Source of the DNA: CF-113 sp050695155
GTDB taxonomy: Bacteria > Chloroflexota > Ktedonobacteria > Ktedonobacterales > Ktedonobacteraceae
DNA: 64,000 nucleotides
Assembly (NCBI GenBank): GCA_050695155.1
Contig: JBOGTO010000180.1
Location: 1-64,000, forward strand
Direction: 5' to 3'
The position numbers and the translations under genes were made by a program. This document shows positions 1 to 6,318 of the stretch, piece by piece (position 1 is the stretch's first letter; each line of letters starts with the position of its first letter). The notes under the pieces are model-generated. The model worked only from the letters and a program-made list of their open reading frames with translations. It searched no databases and had not been told where the DNA came from.

Positions 1-58
1 AGCCAAACCTTCTCTCTCAGAGAGCCGCCGAAGGCGGCAAGAAAACTCTCATAGTGAG
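1..58. other. Left-edge non-coding stretch with small hairpin
   Basis: This edge fragment contains a 6-bp GC-rich inverted repeat (24-29 with 33-38, 3-nt loop). It could be the terminator of a gene outside the window, but no T-run follows it. Nothing else is recognisable here. Confidence 0.25.
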
Positions 59-85
59 TTGGTTAACTGCAAAAGAGGTCATTTT

Positions 86-301
86 ATGGGGGTCGAACGC
101 GCTGTGACGCGCTGGTATGTGCAGCGCCAGGCGCTTCTCTATGAAATCGCGGAACTGGAGGCAAAACTTCAGCCGCTGAGCGTTGACGCGCAACCACCAC
201 CGAAAGAAAGCGCAGAGTCGGCGGCTCTCAAACGCCAGATCGCCGAAGCGCAGGAGAAACTGCGCCTGATGGGTTCCTGCCCCAAACCTATGATGGGATA
301 A
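86..301 (+). CDS. Small coiled-coil protein of unknown function
   Basis: This encodes 71 residues, rich in Glu, Ala, Leu and Gln, with heptad-like spacing that suggests two short helices forming a coiled coil. There is no signal peptide, cysteine motif or membrane segment. The frame is open further upstream to a TTG at 59, but the ATG at 86 has an AGAGG Shine-Dalgarno at about 8 nt and is preferred. It ends 11 nt before the methyltransferase and probably shares its transcript. I do not recognise the family and cannot assign a function. Confidence 0.55.
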   Translation: MGVERAVTRWYVQRQALLYEIAELEAKLQPLSVDAQPPPKESAESAALKRQIAEAQEKLRLMGSCPKPMMG

Positions 302-312
302 TCTAGAGGCGT

Positions 313-1158
313 ATGATGGATGATTCATTCGATGTTCCCTCGCCTGTTCCACCTGAGATGCTGGAGCATTATGCCAGCGGATATGAGTCCGAGCGCTTGC
401 TTCACGGTTCGAGCCAGATTGAATTGGCTCGCACTCAGGACATCATTATGCGCTATGCACCGCCACCGCCCGCTATCGTTTTCGATGCTGGCGGTGGCCC
501 CGGTGTATACGCCTTGTGGCTTGCGAAACAGGGATACGAAGTGCATCTTATCGATGCAACTCCTTTACACATCGAGCAGGCACGACAGGCTGCTTTGTTG
601 CAACCCGAAACACCCCTCGCAGAAATAGAGGTCGGAGATGCCCGCAGTCTGAAGCGTGCCGACATGAGTGTCGATGTCGTGCTTTTATTAGGGCCTTTGT
701 ATCATCTGACTGAACGAGCAGACCGTCTTGCAGCTTTGCGTGAAGCTCATCGTATCCTCAAACATGGCGGCATTCTATTCGCGGCAGCTATTTCTCGCTT
801 CGCCTCTCTACTTGATGGTCTCCGTCAGGGATTGTTCGATGACCCGGCCTTCGCGCCAATAGTCGAGCGTGATTTGACTGATGGGCAGCACCGGAATCCG
901 ACCAATCACCCGGCCTATTTCACAACCGCCTTTTTTCACCATCCGCAAGAGCTTGAGGACGAAGTGAAGGAAAGTGGGTTTCTCTACGAAAAGACCTTAC
1001 CGGTCGAAGGGCCGTTGTGGGTTTCACAGTATGCGATAGACAATTTCAATGACCAGAAACGGCGCGAACAGTTTCTGGCGCTCATGCGCCGCATCGAGGA
1101 TGAGCCATCATTGCTTGCAGATACCGCGCATCTGCTGGCTATTGCGCGAAAGGTGTAA
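313..1158 (+). CDS. Class I SAM-dependent methyltransferase
   Basis: This is a 281-residue cytoplasmic protein with a Rossmann-type methyltransferase domain. Motif I, VFDAGGGPGVYALWLA, lies near residue 60 and is followed by an acidic strand end (HLIDATP) that should bind the SAM ribose. A GDARSL motif and the hydrophobic motif IV (VDVVLLLGPLYHL) follow. This pattern is typical of the UbiE/Methyltransf_11 group, but the substrate cannot be told. The start has a TAGAGG Shine-Dalgarno and a double ATG (313/316). It is convergent with leuB, so there is no functional link to leucine synthesis. Confidence 0.85.
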   Translation: MMDDSFDVPSPVPPEMLEHYASGYESERLLHGSSQIELARTQDIIMRYAPPPPAIVFDAGGGPGVYALWLAKQGYEVHLIDATPLHIEQARQAALLQPETPLAEIEVGDARSLKRADMSVDVVLLLGPLYHLTERADRLAALREAHRILKHGGILFAAAISRFASLLDGLRQGLFDDPAFAPIVERDLTDGQHRNPTNHPAYFTTAFFHHPQELEDEVKESGFLYEKTLPVEGPLWVSQYAIDNFNDQKRREQFLALMRRIEDEPSLLADTAHLLAIARKV

Positions 1159-1236
1159 GGAATAAAAAACCAGAGATTGCAAACTATGCACATCCCTGGT
1201 TCTGACTTTGGAATAGTCACTGATTACTTCATGGCA

Positions 1237-2334
1237 TTACCCGGCGAGCGCATCCACAATCAGCCTACCCATCTCCTGCGTCCCAACGACTGGTTTGCCT
1301 GCCTCTTTCAAATCCTCTGTGCGATAGCCAGCCTCGATGACCTGCTCGACTGCGGCTTCGATGACATCTGCTTCCGGGTGTAGTCCGAAGGAATGGCGCA
1401 GCATCATGGCGACCGTCAGAATGGCGGCAATGGGGTTGGCTTTGCCCTGCCTGGCGATGTCGGGCGCAGAACCGTGAATAGGTTCGTACATGCCGAATAG
1501 CCCGTGCGCGGTCTTGCGCGTTCCCAGGCTGGCGGATGGCAACATACCCATCGAACCGGCCAGCATAGCCGCCTCGTCAGTCAAAATATCTCCAAACGTA
1601 TTTTCGGTCACGATGACATCAAATCCGGTTGGACGACGCACTAATTGCATGGCGCAGGTATCGACCAGCAGGTGATCGGTCTCTACGTCGGGGTAATCGC
1701 CAGCTACCCGTTCGGCAACATGTCTCCAGAGACGCGATGAACTGAGTACGTTCGCTTTATCGACCGAAGTAACTTTCTTGCGCCTGCCCCGCGCAAGGTC
1801 AAAGGCTGTACGCACGATGCGCTCAATTTCATGTTCCGTATAGAACATGGTATCGACGGCTTCCAGACCCTGCGGCGTCTCGCGGATTTCGCTGGGTTTG
1901 CCGAAATACAGGCCGCCCGTCAATTCGCGCACAACCAGCAGGTCGGTGCCTTGTAAGACATCCGTCTTGATAGTCGAAGCATTTAGCAGCGCTTTGAAAG
2001 GGCGAATCGGGCGTAGATTGGCGAAAAGCTCTAATTCTTTGCGCAAGCGCAGCAGGGCGCGTTCGGGCCGCTCCTGCGTTTTTGACCCCTCATAGCGTGG
2101 AATGCCTCCGACCGCGCCAAATAAAACCGCGTCGCTCTGCCGGCACAGTTCCATTGTAGCGTCAGAGATTGCCTGGCCCTCGGCCTCAATTGCTGCTATG
2201 CCCACCAATGCATGATGCATCTGGAAAGTGTGCTGGTAGCGTTCGCCAATGGCGTGCAACACCCGCACAGCCTGCTCGATAACCTCTGGCCCGATGCCGT
2301 CTCCGGGCAATACGGTGATGGTGCATGTTCCCAA
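1237..2334 (-). CDS. leuB: 3-isopropylmalate dehydrogenase
   Basis: This enzyme performs the NAD-dependent oxidative decarboxylation of 3-isopropylmalate in leucine biosynthesis, in the cytoplasm. At 365 residues it has the usual family length. It starts with the typical TVLPGDGIGPEV segment and has the catalytic Tyr region GGLYFGKP. The Mg/substrate motif is NTFGDILTDEAAM, and a C-terminal GSAPDIARQGKANP nucleotide-binding segment is present. The Arg-rich substrate helix (PERALLRLRKELELFANLRPI) favours LeuB over isocitrate or tartrate dehydrogenases. No other leu gene is adjacent, so it is an isolated pathway gene here. Confidence 0.95.
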   Translation of the reverse strand: MGTCTITVLPGDGIGPEVIEQAVRVLHAIGERYQHTFQMHHALVGIAAIEAEGQAISDATMELCRQSDAVLFGAVGGIPRYEGSKTQERPERALLRLRKELELFANLRPIRPFKALLNASTIKTDVLQGTDLLVVRELTGGLYFGKPSEIRETPQGLEAVDTMFYTEHEIERIVRTAFDLARGRRKKVTSVDKANVLSSSRLWRHVAERVAGDYPDVETDHLLVDTCAMQLVRRPTGFDVIVTENTFGDILTDEAAMLAGSMGMLPSASLGTRKTAHGLFGMYEPIHGSAPDIARQGKANPIAAILTVAMMLRHSFGLHPEADVIEAAVEQVIEAGYRTEDLKEAGKPVVGTQEMGRLIVDALAG

Positions 2335-2349
2335 AGTTTATGTCTCCTT

Positions 2350-2685
2350 CTATGAATTATCCTCTAAAACAGCTTGAATTTTAACTGCCAGATCAGGAAT
2401 GCCAACTGTGGCTGTTTCCCAGACTATGTCCAGGTCGATCCCGTCATAATGATGAATCAGTTTGTTGCGCATATTAATCATGGATCGCCAGGGTATCTCT
2501 GGATGGAGATTTCTGAATTCTAGCGGTAAGGCGCTGGCGGCTTCACCCATAATTTGAAGATAGTAGACAATCGAATTTTGTGTCTCTTCCTCCCGATCGA
2601 ATCGGCGGCGTCCTCTTTTTGTATATTTACCGATTTTCGTAATAGCTGTCTGAATATGTTGGATTCTTTCAAGCGAATCTGTCAT
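2350..2685 (-). CDS. hepT: HepT-like RNase toxin
   Basis: This is a 111-residue helical protein of the HepT/DUF86 family. These are HEPN-type ribonuclease toxins of MntA/HepT toxin-antitoxin pairs. The catalytic R-X4-H-X-Y motif is intact: Arg73, His78 and Tyr80 in NMRNKLIHHY. In characterised pairs the Tyr is the residue that MntA AMPylates to silence the toxin. The gene overlaps the upstream MntA-containing gene by 4 bp, so the two are translationally coupled with the antitoxin first. It is 45% or more similar by eye to the degenerate HepT domain fused to its partner, suggesting local duplication. Confidence 0.85.
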   Translation of the reverse strand: MTDSLERIQHIQTAITKIGKYTKRGRRRFDREEETQNSIVYYLQIMGEAASALPLEFRNLHPEIPWRSMINMRNKLIHHYDGIDLDIVWETATVGIPDLAVKIQAVLEDNS

Positions 2686-3359
2686 AGAGGTATTGCCTCT
2701 TTCAAAACGCGCTCTCGAATACGATTATGCAGTCCTTTTTCGGTTACTATATCTACATCGTGACCAAGCAGTTCCTGGAGATCAAATAAGAGTTCGCTAA
2801 GGTCAAACAGGGTTCTTCCAGGCTCAACATCCACTAATAGATCAATGTCGCTGGCTGTATCAGCCTCTCCACGCGCAACAGAACCAAAAATACGCACATT
2901 CGACACGCCATACTTGATCGCAGTGCGAAGTATCTCGTCACGCTTTGCCTTTAATAACTCAGCATAAGGTTTTGCCATCTCACCCCTGAGAAAAGTTTGC
3001 TCGGCGTTACTTCGACTAAACTGTTCCTGGGCTGCCCCTAAAACTGCATCTATTTTATCTTGTAAATTTGGAAGGTCATGCTTCACTATGTTCCATAAAG
3101 CATCTGTATCAATTTCAAGATAATAATGCGTAATTAAGCTTTGAAAGTCAGCTAATTGCTTCCAGGGTATTTCTGGGTGATGATCCTTGAAATTCTGAGG
3201 AATTGTATTTGTGGCTTCACTGATTGTTTGAAGGTAATAGATGGCTGAAAGTTGAACCTCTTCTTCAGTTTCAAACCGTTGTTTACCCTTTTTCGCGTAC
3301 TCAGTGATTCTTATAATGGCGTTTTGTATGCGACGTAGCTGCTCGGTTGAGTCTCTCAT
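2682..3359 (-). CDS. mntA: Degenerate HepT domain fused to MntA-type antitoxin
   Basis: This is a 225-residue fusion. Residues 1-118 align without gaps to the neighbouring HepT toxin. The catalytic Arg is replaced (Q73 for R73, S74 for N74), while His78 and Tyr80 are retained, so the domain should be RNase-dead. Residues 128-225 form a minimal nucleotidyltransferase of the MntA type, with GSVARG (159-164) and SDID (170-173), the metal-binding signature. An internal ATG at 2976-2978 (residue 128) has an AGGGG Shine-Dalgarno, so a free 98-residue MntA could also be made. I start it at 3359 (GGAG upstream); the frame is open to 3404. Known MntA proteins AMPylate HepT; the role of the fused domain is inference. 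Confidence 0.8.
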   Translation of the reverse strand: MRDSTEQLRRIQNAIIRITEYAKKGKQRFETEEEVQLSAIYYLQTISEATNTIPQNFKDHHPEIPWKQLADFQSLITHYYLEIDTDALWNIVKHDLPNLQDKIDAVLGAAQEQFSRSNAEQTFLRGEMAKPYAELLKAKRDEILRTAIKYGVSNVRIFGSVARGEADTASDIDLLVDVEPGRTLFDLSELLFDLQELLGHDVDIVTEKGLHNRIRERVLKEAIPL

Positions 3360-3461
3360 TGCTAGAAGTCTCCAAATCAGTGACACGTGTTCCTCCGCTC
3401 TCAATGCCAGAATTATAACCGATAGCAGGGCTGCCCGTCAAAAAAGCCGCTTCCCGGCATA

Positions 3462-3490
3462 TGGTCAGGTGTGGCGTGACGTGCTATAAT
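3462..3490 (+). promoter_or_regulatory. Sigma-70-type promoter for the redox operon
   Basis: A perfect -10 box TATAAT (3485-3490) is preceded by an extended-10 TG and, after a 17-bp spacer, by the -35-like TGGTCA (3462-3467, four of six matches). It lies about 110 bp upstream of the nuoB-like start, so the leader is roughly 105 nt. It probably also sits between the divergent toxin-antitoxin locus and the operon. Confidence 0.6.
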
Positions 3491-3601
3491 TACGACAGGT
3501 TAGGAGACGGAAAGCGCCGACTCCTTTCTTATATTACATTCCGCGAATATATCAACCGGGCAACAGGTGCTGCTAAACCTTTGCATGGGAGTTATTACAT
3601 T

Positions 3602-4201
3602 ATGAGCAGCGATACGAAAACCAATGGGAATAAGCGCGTCACTGGGCCGCGCAAGCCTGTGCCAATTGTTATGGCAAAAGGCCCCCATGAGTACACTCCT
3701 GGCGATCAGGAGTTGCCAGTTCAGCTTACCAGCTTTATAGACATGCTGCAATGGGCGCAGAACTGGGCGCGTTCAAAATCTGTCTGGCCGCTTGGCTATG
3801 GCCTGGCCTGCTGCGCTATTGAAATGATGGCGAGCGCGCAGGCCCATTACGACCTCTCGCGTTTCGGCTCGGAGGTATTCCGTTCCAGCCCGCGCCAGGC
3901 CGATCTGATGATCGTGGCCGGCACGGTTTCGGTCAAGATGGGGCCGCGCCTGCGCCTGCTGTGGGAGCAGATGCCCGATCCCAAATGGGTACTCAGCATG
4001 GGCCAGTGCGCGAACTCCGGCGGCGAATTTTATGATAGCTACTATACCGTCCAGGGCGTCGATACTATCGTGCCGGTGGACATATATGTGCCTGGCTGTC
4101 CGCCACGTCCTGAAGCGTTGATCGAGGGCATTCTCAAGCTGCGCGAGAAAATCGCCAAACAGGGCTTGAAAGTACGTGGCGAGAAGGAAATCGAGGTGTA
4201 G
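3602..4201 (+). CDS. nuoB: NADH:quinone oxidoreductase NuoB-like subunit
   Basis: This is a 199-residue Fe-S protein of the NuoB/PSST family, the subunit that carries cluster N2 in Complex I and its counterpart in related hydrogenases. Four expected ligands are visible: the adjacent cysteines in ACCAIEMM (about residues 70-71), GQCANSGG, and VPGCPPRPE. The ATG at 3602 with GGGAG about 10 nt upstream is preferred; the frame extends to 3461, but those extra residues look non-coding. It leads a four-gene operon. NuoC and NuoD, its usual partners at the quinone site, are not in this window, so whether it works in a quinone-reducing enzyme or another complex is open. Confidence 0.85.
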   Translation: MSSDTKTNGNKRVTGPRKPVPIVMAKGPHEYTPGDQELPVQLTSFIDMLQWAQNWARSKSVWPLGYGLACCAIEMMASAQAHYDLSRFGSEVFRSSPRQADLMIVAGTVSVKMGPRLRLLWEQMPDPKWVLSMGQCANSGGEFYDSYYTVQGVDTIVPVDIYVPGCPPRPEALIEGILKLREKIAKQGLKVRGEKEIEV

Positions 4202-4204
4202 TCT

Positions 4205-4945
4205 ATGCGTGGAATTCTGAGCGGAATGGGGCTAACCTTTAGCCACCTCTTCCGGCCTAAAGTAACGCGATATTATCCCTATGAAAAGCCAAAGCTTCCC
4301 CCGCGTAGTCGTGGATTGATCCAATTGATCGCGGAGGAAGGATTGAAAGCCGACTATAACCTGAAGTGTGAGGCCTGCTTGCTCTGCGAAAAAGCCTGTC
4401 CGCCACGCGCCATTACCATCGAGTTTGAGCCGATGCACGTCTGGAAAGATCGTCCCTGGTTCGTCTCCTACGTGCGCGAGGGGGCTGAGAAGTTTGGCAC
4501 ACGCAAGATGCCCCCGGCTACAGGCGCATCCAAGGCGGGTTACTATATACAGCGCTACTCTGAATACGCGATCGAATACCATGACAAGCCAGTGGCTCCC
4601 TGCATGGCTATGCCGGTAAAGGATTACCTGGAACCAGAAATAGACCTGGGCCAGGTTGACGATTTGCTGGCGAACTGGTCGCAGGAAGCCGGAGCGCTCT
4701 CCTCGCTGCTGGATGCCGTGATGGATATTTATGGCTACCTGCCTTTGTCGGCAGCCAAGCGTATTGTGCAAGCGCGCGGCGTGGACTTGAGCGATATATT
4801 TGGTATCGCCACCATGAGTCCTAAATTCAAGCCCGCTCCCGCCGTCAAAGGCATCAAGCGCGACGACCAACCTGTACGTGGACTATCACCCGCGACACGC
4901 GGTGTGTATGGCAACATTAATCATGTGAGGCAGCCCAATGCCTGA
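4205..4945 (+). CDS. NuoI-like ferredoxin fused to NuoE N-terminal-like domain
   Basis: This is a 246-residue hybrid. The N-terminal part resembles NuoI but has only one [4Fe-4S] motif (C55, C58, C61, C65; CEACLLCEKACP) instead of the two usual clusters. The C-terminal part (about 165-210) matches the helical N-terminal domain of NuoE, with the characteristic YGYLP segment and a GIATMSPKF turn. The thioredoxin-like [2Fe-2S] half of NuoE is missing. It starts 3 nt after nuoB and overlaps nuoF by 8 bp, so translation is coupled. It may act as a compact adaptor that docks NuoF onto NuoB. The architecture is seen directly; the role is inference. Confidence 0.75.
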   Translation: MRGILSGMGLTFSHLFRPKVTRYYPYEKPKLPPRSRGLIQLIAEEGLKADYNLKCEACLLCEKACPPRAITIEFEPMHVWKDRPWFVSYVREGAEKFGTRKMPPATGASKAGYYIQRYSEYAIEYHDKPVAPCMAMPVKDYLEPEIDLGQVDDLLANWSQEAGALSSLLDAVMDIYGYLPLSAAKRIVQARGVDLSDIFGIATMSPKFKPAPAVKGIKRDDQPVRGLSPATRGVYGNINHVRQPNA

Positions 4946-6269
4946 ATTTGATGCAACTTATCGTGTAATACGGCGGCGAGGCGAGCCTGATGTGCGCTCG
5001 CTCGAAGCATACCGCCGCGTCGGGGGCTATGCCGCCCTGGAAAAAGCTATTCGCGAGCAGACCCCCGATCAGGTTGTCCAGCAAGTGCTGGATGCGCAAC
5101 TGCGCGGGCGCGGCGGCGCTGGTCGCCCGACCGGGGAAAAGTGGCTTCTTGCGCGCCGGCAGGATGACGACACGCGCTATGTGATCTGTAACGCCTATGA
5201 TGCCGACGAACGTTCGTGGGCAGCGCGTACCCTGTTGGAGCGCAACCCCCACCAGGTCATAGAGGGCATCGTGCTGGCAGCCTATGCCGTAGGCGCATCG
5301 GAAGCCTATCTTTTCACACGCAGCCTTTATCTTGAGGGAATAGCCTCGGTGCAGCGAGCTTTGCAGGAAGCGTTAGACGCCAATCTCGTCGGACGCGATA
5401 TTTTAGGAACCGAGTTCAACTGCACCATCAATGTCGTAGGCGTCGATATTGGCTTCATGGGTGGCGAAGAAACCGTGCAAATCGCCATGATTAAGGGACG
5501 ACGCGGTATGCCCGAACAGCGACCACCTTATCCCGCCCAGGCTGGCCTGTGGGATCGACCCACCGTTGTCAACTCGATTGAAACACTGGCGAATGTTCCT
5601 ATTATCGCGCGCGATGGAGCGCAAGCCTTTACCAGCGTAGGAACTACCACGACCAGCGGCACTAAAGTGCTGACCGTCTACGATTATGTGCCTGATAGCG
5701 AGCCGCGCGTGGTTGAAGTGCCGTTCGGGGCCACGCTGCGCGAAATACTGCGTCACGCGGGCTATAACCGCGCCGAAAGCGAACTGCGCGGGATCGTCGT
5801 AGGAGGCGCTGAGGGAGGCGCGTTGCCGACCTCCTTGCTGGACACTCCGTTCGATTTTGACGCGCTGGAAGAAGTTGGCGTCATTGTGGGTTCCGGTATT
5901 ATCGAGTTGCTGCCGGCCAATACCTGCATGGTTGCCTGGGCGATGGAGCGCAGCCGCTACCTTAGCAAAGAGTCTTGCGGGAAATGTGTGCCGTGTCGTC
6001 TCGGTATGAAACGTATCACCGGGCTGCTGGAAGGCATCATTAGCGATCTAGGCGTCAATAACGACCTGGATGTGCTGGATGAATTTGCTAAATATGTCCC
6101 GGATGGCTCGCTGTGCGGCTTTGGCATACAGGCACCCAATTCGCTCAAAACGGCTAAACTCTACTGGCTCGAACATTTCCAGATGCACATCATGGAACAA
6201 CAGTGTCCAACCGGCACCTGTATTCCCGTGCGCGCGCATCGTTTTGTGACAAAACATGTCTTGCCCTAG
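4938..6269 (+). CDS. nuoF: NuoF-like NADH-binding flavoprotein subunit
   Basis: This 443-residue protein is of the family that oxidises NADH with FMN and passes electrons to [4Fe-4S] cluster N3. The FMN-binding loop GRGGAGRPTGEKW is near residue 57. The N3 ligands are in SCGKCVPCRLG (about 346-352), plus a distal Cys in SLCGFG (about 392). The usual NADH/FMN segment with the NADESEPG pattern is altered here to CNAYDADERSW, although the following PHQVIEG helix is normal. Cofactor preference may therefore differ. It overlaps the preceding gene by 8 bp and is followed after 49 bp by the NuoG/GltD hybrid. Confidence 0.88.
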   Translation: MPEFDATYRVIRRRGEPDVRSLEAYRRVGGYAALEKAIREQTPDQVVQQVLDAQLRGRGGAGRPTGEKWLLARRQDDDTRYVICNAYDADERSWAARTLLERNPHQVIEGIVLAAYAVGASEAYLFTRSLYLEGIASVQRALQEALDANLVGRDILGTEFNCTINVVGVDIGFMGGEETVQIAMIKGRRGMPEQRPPYPAQAGLWDRPTVVNSIETLANVPIIARDGAQAFTSVGTTTTSGTKVLTVYDYVPDSEPRVVEVPFGATLREILRHAGYNRAESELRGIVVGGAEGGALPTSLLDTPFDFDALEEVGVIVGSGIIELLPANTCMVAWAMERSRYLSKESCGKCVPCRLGMKRITGLLEGIISDLGVNNDLDVLDEFAKYVPDGSLCGFGIQAPNSLKTAKLYWLEHFQMHIMEQQCPTGTCIPVRAHRFVTKHVLP

Positions 6270-6318
6270 AAACTGTAGGGGCGTATTTTTCGCGTCCTGT
6301 GCCTACGAGAGGTAATAT

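Noticed and set aside
4232..4870. 212-residue open frame antisense to the NuoI-NuoE hybrid
   Set aside because: Its composition is non-protein-like and it lies fully within a coupled operon gene.
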